Positions 34,400 to 46,269 of a stretch of 64,000 nucleotides of DNA are shown here, piece after piece. Source of the stretch: Periconia sp. R9002 (Eukaryota > Ascomycota > Dothideomycetes > Pleosporales > Periconiaceae); contig JAMAHW010000051.1 of assembly GCA_023627715.1 (NCBI GenBank), positions 124,001-188,000 of the forward strand, given 5' to 3'. Positions within the stretch are counted from its first letter, which is position 1; each line of letters begins with the position of its first letter. The notes beneath the pieces are model-generated. The model saw only the letters and a program-made list of their open reading frames with translations, ran no database searches and was not told the origin of the DNA. The position numbers and the translations under genes are program-made.

Positions 34400-37000
34400 G
34401 GCTGCATAAGATATATACAGAATGAATTCGTGTCAACAATCCATATATACGAATTACTGTCCCAATCAATATATACATTTCTAAGAAAGGAGAACTGTTG
34501 TTATATACCTTATTCCTCGAAATACTACTGTCGCGCCCCGGTGCCAACTATATAATATGCCGAGCTTGAGTTTGGTACTAATGCCTGGGAGCACATTCTG
34601 GACAAAGATTACAAAAAACTTGCCCAAGTGTCATCTTACCTATTGGACGGCTCTTTAAGAAGTTGCGCTATTGGGCGATTCGTACATATACGCAATACCG
34701 ACAAACCTCGCAGACACCTTGCGAAGAGTTCCTGCATTCGCTGCGGCCACTCCGGAAAGACGAATCCCAACATGCCAAAGGCTCCTCTTGAGTTGCCTGT
34801 GAGCACGTCCCTAGCCAAACACGTGACCTAAGATCCAAACCAGTGTTGATCCCGTGACTGATTACACCAATCAATTGCAAAAAAGAAAACACTTTTATTA
34901 TACGCAATATCATCCTAACCAAGAGCGAGCTCGATGCGAAAGTGCAGGAGAGAATCCATTGAATTGACCTATATATACAACAACCTGTTCGTATCCTGAT
35001 ATATAACTCATCAACGGCAGACATCGCGCTACAAGCTCAGTTTCTGGATTCTGACCAAATGCATCCATTTGGAGAGGCCATCGTGTTTAGGTGGAGATGG
35101 ACTCTTCAGCAACGGAGCGATCACCCCACCAACCACTCTGTACAGTCAATTGGCCGTTGTCGCTGAACTCCAAAATGGCTGTAGAACCTTCGACAAGGGC
35201 AAAAGGAAGAATGGCAGACATCGCAGTGACTCTGAACAACTACTCGTCTGTCTCCCGGAGCCCTAATAACAGCATAGTCCCAACCTTCCAGCCTACAACC
35301 CTTTAGAACAACGATCAACACGTGAGCATTGAACACCGTCACAACGCTCGAAGTCTGTTTTCGATTGCCTATAAATATATATACCAACATTCGAAAAGGC
35401 AGTTGCTTCAGAAGTTACCTGTGATCTGCCTTCAGAAATTCACCCTCAATGTTCGTCAAAACGAGCGAGTATATACCATCACGTTTCTCCGTCCTTGTCG
35501 CACAAAACGACTACAGTACGACACGAATATATAACTCTGTCAAGCACAAGGACAGAATCAAGCGCTATATATTAAATTTGTCGCGAAAAGTGTGTCTACG
35601 GTGTAGGATTGCAGACAATAATTCCGGCAACTCAAAATTACTGTCCTATATGTCGCCACGAACTATACTATCTGAAACGTATCGGAGGCATCCCAAAACG
35701 CGTACTCAAAGAAGATGAATTCTCTTTATTCAATTTCACCATTCCAAAAGGAGGTTTCTATTTAAGGGTTGCGCAAACCTGCAGTTGGATGTTTCCTTCA
35801 CCAGCCTCGCCATGCACGCACGCACACGGCCTGACTCGGAATCACGCTCTCTGGAAAACTAGGACTGCCCATCGGAGACTAAGGCGTTGTTGGAGTTCGG
35901 GTTACTCAGGTTTTACGCGTGGGAGCATGGAACTCGGATGGACTGAATCGTTTGGACCTGGAGCTCTTTCCTATACAACACTGTCTGCAGAACAACACCA
36001 TCTTTCACCATCATTTTCACGCCGGATTTCGAAGTGTAGGCGCTGAGGAGTGTTTTTCACATCTATATAACGATCATAAACCGACTATATACTGCGCAAA
36101 GTTGAGTAGAGAAGGAAGAATTCACTTCGCGACAATACAAGAGTCTTGTCATATATATTTCTCTCGGAGTGAGAAAGCGGAAGTATCGGCACAAACGATC
36201 TGCATATACATCAACAACTATAATTCCCAGTGGAGAGGAGATATGCGAACCCTGCAAAACGACGAGTGGGAAAACGATATTGATGGCAATTCCAGAGCAG
36301 AATGTGGGCGACGCCACGCTCAAGTTAAATTGCCTCTTATATACTGTTAAATTACATATCTACGAGGAGGTGGTAAACACCAGCCTCTGGATCAATATAT
36401 ACACAGCTGGCACCGAACTACTCCAAAAGTTGAGGTTTTTTTCTTGCTCCAGCAAGAAAAACCCAGACGACCCACGAACACGTCTTGTCGTTGTCGGCGA
36501 AAAACGTGGGCTAAGCTGAGCTCAAATTTGGAAGGATGGGAATATCTTATTTTTTTTTTCTTTTTTCCGAAGATGAGCCCGTACGCTTGCTGGTTAAGAA
36601 TCGCTATAGAAACATACACCCACGCCTTTGTGCGGTCACCGCACTTGCCAAGAGTGGGTGATGGTACCGTCTGTGAGCGCCGCGTTCTCTACTCACCCGC
36701 GTCAACCTTCAGTTCATATTGGACTGCCCGGCGGTGAAGAACGAGCTATATATACCGCAAAACGGCTTCCTGCAAATGCGATTGTTGGGGACCCCGCATT
36801 GACGAAGCCTTCAAGTGGTACGTCCGATCACTGCAATTCGACTGCTTTGACCTATTTCCAGGGTTTGGTTTTGGTATTACGCCTCACAAAAGACGAAATA
36901 TACCGACAATACGACATCACTAGATTTTTCACAACATGCCTAACAGGAAAACCATACCGTTCGGGCTTAAAGAGGCTGGGTTGAATATATATTGAATTGT
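34400..37000. repeat. Field of ATATATAC-like motifs
   Basis: I find about 20 ATATATA/TATATAC hits in 2.6 kb of otherwise ordinary base composition, for example near 34411, 34443, 34469, 34502, 34971, 35376, 35470, 36086, 36337, 36394 and 36748. Four of the first lie only 26-33 bases apart. Confidence 0.5.
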
Positions 37001-37649
37001 ATTGAGAAATTCGACAGACATACACCCCGGAGTAAAAATCGAGACCTTCTTTCGCCTAGTTATAAATTAAACTTCGTGTTCTGTGCGAGAAGGAGCTACT
37101 GGATCATGAAAAATCTCACTTGGTTGGATAAGGAAGATGAATGAAGGAAAGTACACTGAAAAGTTCCTTAGAGGCGAGTGGGAAGACTGGAACAGAGATT
37201 ATATAGAATTTTGGGATTTGGATAGGGATGTGAATGTGCGTAAAGGGGTTTTTGGGGGCGAGGGTGGGGTGGTATATGTATATAAGAAGTTTAGTATGAA
37301 AATTTAGGTCGTTTTATGATTGATTGATTGGTTTTCAACGTTCGTGCTGAGGGATATGTAACAACGATAGTCGGACAGTGAGACAATGAGACAGAGAGAG
37401 AAAGGGAATTGTATTATTCCAAACAAGAGGGTTCATTTACTTGAGAGTCTAAGATGGCCGATCACACACAAAAATCATTAAAACAAAAGACACCATAACA
37501 AAACAGTTCTAGGTTTAAATATGCAGTGAGATATAACTTTACTATCCACTTCCTCGCTGGCAAATCCCAACTCGTACACGCCCCATAGCACTTACACCAA
37601 CAATCGCACAAACACCCTACTTCATCCTCAAGACAGCGATCTAGCATAC

Positions 37650-38558
37650 TTACTCTGCGTGTGGGACAGTGCCATGTACCCTATGATGCCGACGCGTTGA
37701 GCAGCCGGGCGAAGACATAGCTGTCGGGGCGGTAGTAATCGACGTCGATATCGTCCTCGTCTGACACGTCCCTCCCAAGTCCGGAATCTGAGGATTCGTA
37801 AGAACACAAATAAGTGGTGAAGCACAGGGAGGATCAAACGGGATTCGGAAACGGCCGCAGGGATCGTTTTCCCCGCCCGCGGTTGGTGTGGGCGTTGGTG
37901 AGGTGGAAGTGGAAGTAGATGTAGCATTACGGGGAGGGAGACATGTGCCTCCTAGATCTGGGATCTGGGGGTTCGTGAGGATGCAGGTTAGGTTCGAAGA
38001 ACACGGTGGGTCTGGCGGGTCTCGGAAACGGCCACAGGGATCGTTTTCCCCGCCCGCGGTTGGTGTGGGCGTTGCTGTGGAAGAGGTAGATGTAGAACGC
38101 GATCGACATGTGCCTCCCAGATCCGGGATCTGAGAATTCACGCCCACACACGTTAAATTCGAGGCGCAAGGAGGATCGGGCGGGTCTCGGAAACGGCCGC
38201 AGAGATCGCCTTCGAGTCCCACACTTGCCGTCGGCGTTGGAGGTGGTGTAGTTGTGGGAGTGGGTTGGCAAGTACCGCCTAGATCCGGGACCTGGGGGTT
38301 TATGAGGACGCAGAGTAAGTTGGGTCCGCAGGGGGGATCGAAATCCCCGGGGCGGAAACGGTTACATGCGTCACCGAGGCTGCCGACGGTGGGTTTGGGA
38401 GTGGGAGGTGGTTGTGCGGTGGTTAGGATGCTGAGGGTGGGAGTTAGTGGGAGGTGGGTGGTTAGGGGAGAAGGTGGGCTGGAGAGGTAGGTATGGGGTG
38501 GTGTGGTGTACCTAAGCGTGAAGACTGCGAATGCGGCGATGTTGGTGAAGGGACTCAT
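37650..38558 (-). CDS. Secreted protein with four four-cysteine repeats
   Basis: Start at the ATG at 38558. Exon 1 (38558-38512) and exon 2 (38430-37650) join across an 81-nt in-frame intron with a CTAAC branch and CAG acceptor. Splicing yields a proper signal peptide (MSPFTNIAAFAVFTLSILTT), which the unspliced reading lacks. The mature protein has four modules of ~55-60 residues with the pattern C-x(n)-PPC-x5-C-x(12)-GGTC, for example NDPCGRFRDPPDPPC and NPQIPDLGGTC, joined by Thr/Pro/Ser linkers likely to be O-glycosylated. Spliced length is 275 residues if it ends at 37650; a GTAAGT right at that stop leaves a further 3' exon possible. It resembles fungal extracellular Cys-rich modules of unknown role. 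Confidence 0.78.
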   Translation of the reverse strand: MSPFTNIAAFAVFTLRYTTPPHTYLSSPPSPLTTHLPLTPTLSILTTAQPPPTPKPTVGSLGDACNRFRPGDFDPPCGPNLLCVLINPQVPDLGGTCQPTPTTTPPPTPTASVGLEGDLCGRFRDPPDPPCASNLTCVGVNSQIPDLGGTCRSRSTSTSSTATPTPTAGGENDPCGRFRDPPDPPCSSNLTCILTNPQIPDLGGTCLPPRNATSTSTSTSPTPTPTAGGENDPCGRFRIPFDPPCASPLICVLTNPQIPDLGGTCQTRTISTSITTAPTAMSSPGCSTRRHHRVHGTVPHAE

Positions 38559-39638
38559 GATGCGAAGAACTAATAACGTTAATTCTGATCTTCCATGCAA
38601 GAGAAAACGCTGAAAAGACTGTGTGTAAATATACAAACGTAACAGTCGTGTTCAACGGGGATGGGATGTCCTTATGTATGTATCAATATTCTATCAGTCG
38701 GACCACCACCACCACCCAGAGCAACCGTACAATGATCAAACGGCGCGGTAATTCCATTGATTATACCGTATTACCCCGGATTCTTTCCTACTTCGAGAAC
38801 ATTTATTATTGACACAGAAATAGCCGGAAGGCGTTAGTGGTTTTTGCCCAAACGGGAAATATACGAACATGGTTCCGGATTGGGAGTTGCTTGTAGAATA
38901 CATTAATGATTGACATTTCCCTCAATTTCGCATCTGCGCAAGGTCAAGTTGCGAATGAGGGTGGATGGAGTGTTGACCGAGATCGAGGTTGAATATTCTG
39001 GGTGTTCATTGAGAGTTGTTGCTGGAAATTCTTGATAACACGGTATAACGCCAAGTTGTTCGCCAAGTTGCGCATTTCGTGTTCGTGGAAACAAATATAA
39101 CGAGGTCCATATTGAGTCAGCATTATAAATAGCAGCAGACACAATACTTCTATGCACGCGCGTGTTCGCTAAGTTCTGAGCTGTAGAGTTCGCTGTGTAA
39201 TTCGTCGATGAGTGGGAGATATCGAACTTGGCAATATGAGGTTAATTGAGAAACGGACGTGGGCTTGCGTCGAAATGGATAATGTAATACAGGGAGTAGC
39301 GAATTGTGAAACCAAGATCCAGTCATTATTGAGTATGATCATTGGGGGCTGGTTTCTGAGCTCGGATCAGGATCCGGATACGAGGCGCATTCGACGAGTG
39401 CTTGCTTTCGTATCAAACGCCGTATTTCATTGATCATGCGCCTAGCTGAATATAATGCGAATCTTCGACCTATCAGGAAATACGAAAAAGGTTACTAAAG
39501 AAGAATCAAAACACCCACCAAGAATAGAAAGCTGAGACAATGAGCTAGGTCTTCCCTCCATATCACGCCTACACCGGAAACTCCAAGTCATTTCACTCAT
39601 CCCCTCAGACCCGTTTCCCCGTTCACGTTCTTCTCACA
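38559..39638. other. Intergenic
   Basis: No gene is supported. Two short frames on the minus strand around 38903-39157 and one on the plus strand near 39212-39433 show no domain. Confidence 0.45.
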
Positions 39639-41005
39639 TCACTGGCCCTTCTTGACCTTCTCCTGATTCTCCTTGACGTCCTGATACGGGTGCTTAATCG
39701 TCAAGCACCAAATATCCAGATAATCGCAAATCGTCCAAATCACATCGACCACGAAACTCGCATGGACGCCGATCGCAAGCCCGAGGCACATAAACACGAA
39801 TGCAACCTGATAGACGTCATTTCCGAGCGCAGAGGGCCATCCGAAACCGAAGCGTTCTTGAAGGAAGGGACCCAGCGAGTCCACGACGCCGTAAATGAGG
39901 GGGTAGATGAGGACGTTGCCGCGGGGGAACCGAGACTTGGTGAGGTGTGAGATGATGATGCGTCCGACGGAGAAGGCGTTGATGAGGCCGGCATAAAAGG
40001 CGAAGGGAACGAGGTGGTGGTGTAGGATGACGGGTTGCAAGTACAGGTAAGACGGTATCATGATCCAGGCGGCGCCGAAGGTGAGGAGGCCGAGGAGCGC
40101 GACGCGCGTGCGCTGGCCACGCTCATGACGGGCCTTCATGACGTTGAGGGCGCTAGTAATGGTGTTGAAGACGAGCATTACGCTGCCGTAGACCATGTAC
40201 CATTCGTTCCAGGCGAGGTTGTAGAGAGTGTCAGGGATGGAATCGCGTTTTGCGACACCGAGAGATCCGAGCATGGATTGCTGCCAGAAGCTGCCGCCGC
40301 CGAGGTAGGCGGTCAGGGCGTAGATTATGCAAAGCGTGAGGATACCTTCTACAGGGCCCGAAACGATGCCGAGGGTTAGGGTGTGGGTATGGTATTCTTC
40401 CCAGGTCTGCACGTAGAAGGTCGACAGGGATGCGAACAGGGTGAGGACCGTCTTCCAGCCCTGGCCCAGATTCATGGTCGCGGAGAAGAGCAGGACCTCG
40501 AGGGTAGTGTTGACTGCATCTACGCCATGGTCGAACAGCTCACCCAGGGGGCCACTCTGACGCGTTCTCCGTGCTTGGCTTCCATCGACAGCATCAAATG
40601 TCTGGTATAGGAACAAGCCGATGGCCCAGCTGGCGTAGACCCATGGTGGGCAGTCTTGGTCGAGGGTCGGGGTGTACCATAGCATCGTCAGGAAGTTGAT
40701 GACGACGAAGCAGAAACCGAGGGTTGTGATCTGATTTGGGGTCAGTCGATGATCATACGCGCTCGAAGGTCGTGGTCTCATAGCATAGGATACGTACAAG
40801 ATTCGGTCTGCCTCCAAGTCAGTGCTGGTCCAAACTGGATGCTCCAGGAAGTGGTTGTTACTCACGCCATCCACATGGGGAAGCACTTGATGACGAAGTG
40901 CGTATAGAAGGGCTTGAGCACATATCGTGATACCAGGCTGTGGTCAACGCTCTGGTACTTGTATTCCTTGAGCTTGGGCAGCTTGTCCTGCCGAATGTAC
41001 ACCAT
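39639..41005 (-). CDS. Ethanolamine/cholinephosphotransferase (CDP-alcohol family)
   Basis: Three exons (41005-40866, 40807-40798, 40730-39639) give 413 residues. The second exon is only 10 nt; it supplies the bases needed to read MAPNLITTLGF, the conserved family sequence. The catalytic motif is complete at residues 96-121: D96, D99, G100, A103, R104, then G113, D117 and D121. About eight to ten membrane spans follow. The enzyme makes phosphatidylethanolamine or phosphatidylcholine from CDP-ethanolamine or CDP-choline and diacylglycerol in the ER (Kennedy pathway; Ept1/Cpt1 in yeast). Which head group is preferred cannot be told from sequence. Reading straight through intron 2 gives an artificial N-terminus and is wrong. 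Confidence 0.95.
40798..40807 (-). other. 10-nt microexon of the phosphotransferase gene
   Basis: On the minus strand the sequence reads ...GGCAG|ACCGAATCTT|GTACGT.... The 58-nt and 67-nt flanking introns have good signals. Only this exon restores the conserved PNL codons. Confidence 0.85.
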
Positions 41006-41606
41006 GACTGGCAGATGTTACGCGTCGTTTTTTCGCAAAAACACGTGCTGGGTGGGGGGAGGAAGAGCGAGAGTCGAGCGAGGGAGGGTGTTGCAGTAGG
41101 TGTAGATGTCTTGTTTCATGTAGAGGGGATGGTGTTTTTCGCGTTTAGCTTGTGATGGAAGAGTGGTGCGTTGGGGCCATATGACGTTGTGTGGGGAATT
41201 TCTTTTTCCCTTGTTTTCTTTGTTCCATGCGCGCTAAGCCTATTTTGGTGCACTACAGTTTGACTGAAACCTTGATCGTTCAGATTGAATTCTCCCTACA
41301 GAAAGTCCGACAAAGGGAATCAAGTATGTATGTGAAAACTTGCCGAACCAAGCTACATCGTAGCCGATAGTCCGTAATCTCCATGCAGTTCTCCATCTTG
41401 TAGCCATAGCTGCACCATTGATTCTGATTATCTCGGCGCACGAGATGCTTCCATATCAACCGCCGACTTCAATTTTTACACCCTCCTTCTCCTTCCATTC
41501 CATGCGCCAGTAAACGCCCTCGCCATTTGGATCAGAAAGCATAGACACGCCCTTGCTCTTGTTCAGTTTTGTCGGAAGATGATTCCAGCTTCGATTTGCT
41601 GGCTCT
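41006..41606. other. Intergenic
   Basis: 5' flank of the phosphotransferase gene and 3' flank of the NIPSNAP gene. No gene is seen. Confidence 0.5.
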
Positions 41607-42745
41607 TCAAGCGACAGTGCTCCAGGGGCAGGGGATAAGAATCCTGCTCTTCATCGACTGGATCAGAGGCACCGTCTTGTGGACCGTCTCGCCCCATCCC
41701 TCCACGCTCCAGCTCTGCTCGCGACGGACCTTGCGCTCCTCCAAGTTCGCAAACTGCCACAAGTGGTGCACCGTGTTCAACTCGCCAATCTGCACGAACC
41801 AAGCTCCTACTCCCTCCATGACCTCCCTACGGGCCTTGAGACCGCGTCGCCAGTGAGTCTCCCACTCAAGAAGGTTTCCGGGGTGTAGAGTGTACGAACG
41901 GAGCTCGAAGACACCGCCGAGGTGGCGTGGTGGGGTCGTGGGCCAGAAGGAGAACTCTTGCATGAGCGAAGTACGTTTGGCGGTGATGAGCGTCTTAAGC
42001 TTGGCGTCGAACTCGGGAAACTCGGGGTGGCTCTGGATAGCGTTGAGAGATGCGTGGTAGCCTTCGTATCGCTGGTACTCCCAGATATGGACTGTGAGAT
42101 ACACGTTAGCATGGGGTACTTTTCCCCTGATAGAAAAGCTGAACAGCAGGAGCCTTACCAAACGTATCGCAGTCGCCCACCTCGGTCCTCCAGCTTCCCA
42201 CGAGGTGAACCTTGTTGTCGGGCTCCGAAGCCATCTTGGGATACCACTTGCCAACCAACTCCGTGTACTCGTCTACCTTGTCGGGCTTGACCTCGTGGAA
42301 CACAATCGAATGGACATACTTTCCGCGGGCAAGGACCTGGGAGAAGCTGCGCTCGATATCCTGGTCCAGCTCACGACCCTCGGGGGTGCCGTAGATGAGC
42401 GTCTTCAGGGCGCCACCTTTCTTCTTGTCATCCTGCTCCGCCAATCGTGCTTCCTCTGTCCAGAACACAGTTAGCAATGCTACAAACAATTGTTGCGACG
42501 GAGGGGGGAGACGCACTCTCCTGTTGCTCCTTCTTCTTCTGGGCCGCAATCAGGCCTTCGCGGAATTCCTTCTGTCTCCGGTTAAACTCTGCCGCACCGT
42601 CGGGCTTCACATCGGCAAGGGATGGTGCTCGAACTGGAACCTGGGAGGCAGCAAACGCCGCGAACGAGCGAGTAGCTGTCTGTTTAGTCGTCGGCTGGGC
42701 CGAAATGGCGCTACGCACGCTGCCGCAAGCTCGTCGCGTGAACAT
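41607..42745 (-). CDS. NIPSNAP-family mitochondrial protein
   Basis: Three exons (42745-42517, 42455-42159, 42091-41607) give 336 residues; introns are 61 and 67 nt. The N-terminus is basic and Ser/Thr-rich without acidic residues (MFTRRACGSVRSAISAQ...), as expected for a mitochondrial presequence. Two NIPSNAP domains follow: one around KYVHSIVFHEVKPDKVDEYT with VHLVGSWRTEVGDCD and VHIWEYQRYEGY, the second starting GGVFELRSYTLHPGNLLEWE and ending MKSRILIPCPW. NIPSNAP proteins are conserved from bacteria to humans and are linked to mitochondrial quality control in animals; their biochemical role in fungi is not established. Confidence 0.94.
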
Positions 42746-43875
42746 GATGGGCGCGGTCGAGGTCGCAAGTAACGATCAATGGCAATGGCAATGTGCCGGT
42801 CGTGCTGGTGTTTGTGGACGTGTGTAGGGGGGTAATGGGAGAGTGAAAAAGCGTGAAAGGCCAAAGCCAGAGTATGGAGGAGAGGTGGAGAGGTAGAGGA
42901 AGCTTCCCCTCACGTTTGACTCGGGAGCTCCTCCTGCCTCATGCCCCATGCACCATGCCGAATACGGACTAGCGTAAACCTAGTCACCACCTGGAGAAAG
43001 CTGGGGTAAACACCCAAAAACGACAACAACGACAACAATTCACACTTCAGTCTTCACCTATATGCATTCATTAATCTATACTTCTCGCTGCCGTCACCTA
43101 CCCCTCTTCCCATTATCATCACTCTTTGTATAGTAATTCAGATGTGTGCGCTGTCAACCTGTCTTTGACGTCATCGCCAGGAGCCGCTGACGAAGCTATG
43201 GGCCGCATGCGAGCCCACTACTCCACAATCCGCGGCCGGGTTGGGCTTAGTTTGCACATCTTAATCCTTCTCATTATTATACGTATAGTAAGATCCTCTT
43301 AATATTTATTCACCGCATGTATTGGGTCATACATAAGTGTATGTATGGATCGTCCGGTGAATATGCTGGATGTCGGATCGAAGCGGAAAACAAAAGGTGG
43401 GGGTTTGAAGGGCAGGGTTTTGGAGTAATGTTCTGGATGTGATGAAACTTGTGAAAATGGGTGATGGTGATGGGGAGGTTACGTGGAATAGAAACTAGGA
43501 TTTGATTTTGATATGGTGTATGAGATATAAGTTGATAAGAAAAATGTAAAACAAAACAATATATCGTCGCACAGTTATTGAATTACTTGCGGTATCATCA
43601 TAAGGAAATATCACAAACATGTTCTCAGCTAGGACGTGCACACAGGTTTGACATAGAACATCTCGATTTCTGATATGAGTATGCGGGACGCCAAACACTG
43701 CGCAGTAAAAGGAAATATACATATAGTGGCAGTGGATGAGACAATTGTACATGAAATATATGCCTAGCACAAGGGAAAAGATATTCGTACAAAGTAACAC
43801 GCCAATAAATAAGACACTAAACACGAAAACAAACCGAAATCCATGAATCATAACCCATCAACCACAACCAACCCC
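42746..43875. other. Intergenic
   Basis: No gene is supported. A 118-codon open stretch on the minus strand near 43495-43851 is hydrophobic, AT-driven and has no family resemblance. Confidence 0.45.
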
Positions 43876-45336
43876 CTAATGCGGGCGCCCTCTCCTCCCA
43901 TACTCCACAACCTCAACAACCTCCCTCCTCCTCGGCCCCAAACTAACACTCCTCCGACTACTCATCCCCAACCCACTATCCCTCCTCCCCTCTCTCTGCT
44001 TCACACTACTCCTCCTCGTCACGCCCCCACCCGCACCCCACTCCTCCACATCCTCCTCCCCCTCCAACTCCCACACCTCATGATCCTGCCACACATGCTT
44101 CACCAAAGCCTTGACATCGCCGCAGACGGTCTCGTTGGCACTCGCGCCCCGCGAGCACAGCACGCACAGGTATCCCGCGTCGGCGCCGGGGCGGTGGCAT
44201 TTCACGACGAAGCGGTTCGAGATGTGGAAGCAGCGGTCGCGTGGGCTGGAGGGGTCTTTTTTGATGACTTCCCAGGATTTGCCGGGGGAGAGTTGCAGCG
44301 TGCGTGTGCAGTGCGGGCAGAAGGGGGTGGTGCCAGGGGTGGAGTTGGTGATGGTGGATGAGAGGGATTGTGAGGTGTGGTGTTGGAGGTCTAAGGCGTA
44401 GGGGCAGTAGACGGGTTGCGTGCTGGAGGGGGTGTAGGTGGTGGGAATGGAGAAGGCGGTGGATTCGGTGTCGGTTCTTTGTGGGGGAGGGCGTGATGGG
44501 GTGGTGTTGCTGAGGATGGTGGTTTTTGCGGGGTAAGGGGACGAGCGGCCGTTGTGTTCGGAGCGGGAGGATTTGATGAGGGCGGTTGAGGTGCTGGTTT
44601 CGTTGGTCACGGGGTATGGGAGCCGTAGGGGGTGAGAGGAACGGGCTGCTGGGGAGCGTGTTGAACGTGGTGGTGTAGGGAGAACGGAGAGTTGGCGGAG
44701 TTGCTGGGCGTTGAGTGCGTCGACGGTTTGGAGGCCTGCGTCTCGTGATGCTTCTACGAGGACCGAGAGGTGCTTGGAGATGGGGTCAGGTGTCGTGGGG
44801 CCGTAAAGGAAAGTCGTGATGAGTGCGGATTGGAGAGTGATGATTTGTGACTGTAACGCCGTCTGAGTGATAACTATAAAAACACGTTAGTCCAACCAAC
44901 CCGGAAATCCACACATAGCAACGAACTCACCATCTCCCACGGCGAACTGTGACCCGACCTCCCTCACTCCAGCCTCAAACTGCCGATTCACAGCCGACTT
45001 ATCCAACGCCAGCGACTCATCCCCCTTATCATTCTCCTCCTCGTCCCTCAAGTACTCCAATTGTCGTGACGACGAGCGCCCTCTCGTACGCAGACTCTGC
45101 TCATAATCCCGCTTCTCTTTCGACCTCAGGGTTTGATACAGATCCCTCGTTGCATCGAAAACATCCAGTAACGTGTAGACAAGCGCTTGTACGACGTTGG
45201 AAGGATCCACATCCGGATTCTACCCTTTTGTTAGTTTCCGCGCTCACGCGCGCGTGGTTTTTTTGACTAAAGTTTTGAGCCAGGGAACAGGCATCAAGCG
45301 TAGTCTACATGATCTGCTTACCGTGGTAGCGCCCAT
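43876..45336 (-). CDS. Conserved fungal protein with C-terminal Cys/His-rich region
   Basis: Three exons (45336-45322, 45219-44931, 44873-43876) give 433 residues. Exon 1 encodes only MGATT. The N-terminal half is helical: VQALVYTLLDVFDATRDLY, SKEKRDYEQSLRTRG, ALDKSAVNRQFEAGVREVG and TQTALQSQIITLQSALITTF. A Ser/Thr/Pro-rich middle follows. The last ~170 residues contain paired cysteines and histidines (VYCPYALDL, PFCPHCTRTL, DRCFHIS, YLCVLCSRG, ETVCGDVKALVKHVWQDH), the last resembling a C2H2 finger. This layout matches a widespread Pezizomycotina hypothetical family. Nucleic-acid or protein binding through zinc is plausible but inferred. Confidence 0.85.
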
Positions 45337-46269
45337 GTCGAAAACACCAAAACGTCGGGTTAGAGGGAGATGGTAGTCGGTCCGTTTCACACGACAAACG
45401 AAAAAGACGGAACAAGGCAGATCCCCCGTGGGTTTTTATTGACACCGGAACGGTACGAAGAGCACAGAAACAGCGCATAGAAAATCCCTCTGCGCTCCAC
45501 CCACGTCCATCCATCATCCGTCTTACCCCGTGTGCTCACCGCTAACACTCGTGACCTATCCGCCATTCCCCACATATTTCTTTTTGTGAACCTCACAGCG
45601 TGACGCCGTGCAGGCTACAGTAAAGTGCGCGCGGGCGGGCGCGAGCGTGCTGCAAGCATTTAAAAGCGCTTGTACAGCTGGCAGAGCGCAATTGGGTGAG
45701 CGCGGCGAGTTTCTGATGGGGACCGAGTGCGGCCCGCTACTGACAGGGGTACGATGACGTACGAGTGGGATTTTCTGCCCAGCGGAACAATAAGGTACAC
45801 AGGTACGAGCCTTTGGGTTGTCGCATCGACTCGCCGTTTCGGGGCGTGGGATTTGGTGAATGCGGGTGAGGGTGTACGAGTTTGGATCGTTTGGGTGGGG
45901 AATGTGGTTGAATTGGGCCCGAGGGGACATCTGGTATGACGATTGCGGGTCGGCTGCCTTGTCTTGGCTGCCTCTGCACGTACGCTACTGCGTGTGTAAG
46001 CGGTGTAAGATGATGAACGTTGACACGCAAAGGAGTCGGAGATCGCAGGTTGGGTCCATATCGTGGGCTATATCGTGAGTTATATAGCGGTTTATATCGT
46101 GATGGCAATATATGGCATTACGGCGTTCCTATAATTTCCTTCTCTTGTGCCTCTTTTCAACCTCTCGATGACGTGAATCTCTTTCAGACATTGCAACTAT
46201 GTATTCAATGTCTTCATGTTTCCATGCGTAAATCTCAAAAAAAAAAAAAAAAAAAAAAGGCTTGCTGTG
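45337..46269. other. Intergenic with TATATCGTG repeats and a 22-base A run
   Basis: Between 46059 and 46115 the motif TATATCGTG or TATATAGCG recurs about four times. A pure run of 22 A lies at 46237-46258, just past the stop of the next minus-strand gene. No gene is seen. Confidence 0.55.

Larger units (their letters stand above)
30407..37649. other. 7.2-kb stretch with no supportable gene
   Basis: Only short frames occur, none with an ATG, sensible splice partners and a known domain. GC is moderate, so this is not an AT-rich isochore. It holds a diverged tandem duplication near 33 kb, a 16-base tandem repeat, and a field of TATATAC motifs from 34.4 to 37.0 kb. Stretches near 35.4-35.8 kb (with CPICRHELYYLK in one frame) and 33.6-33.9 kb look protein-like but cannot be joined into a gene. 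It may be decayed genes or transposons. Confidence 0.5.

Noticed and set aside
35609..35800. RING-finger-like CPICRHELYYLK frame
   Set aside because: Only one Cys pair is present, there is no start, and no splicing gives the remaining zinc ligands.
30407..37649. RIP-mutated transposon as the explanation of the gene-free stretch
   Set aside because: No transposase or reverse-transcriptase remnants are visible and composition is not strongly AT-rich; the question stays open.
40798..40886. Extended N-terminus of the phosphotransferase read through introns 1 and 2
   Set aside because: It lacks the conserved MAPNLIT sequence; the spliced form with the microexon restores it.
43495..43851. 118-codon minus-strand open stretch
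   Set aside because: Hydrophobic bias from AT-rich DNA, non-conserved look, no ATG-splice structure.
46237..46258. Run of 22 A as a retroposon poly-A tail
   Set aside because: No coding or target-duplication evidence beside it; it lies in the 3' flank of a minus-strand gene, where it is a T run in the transcript.
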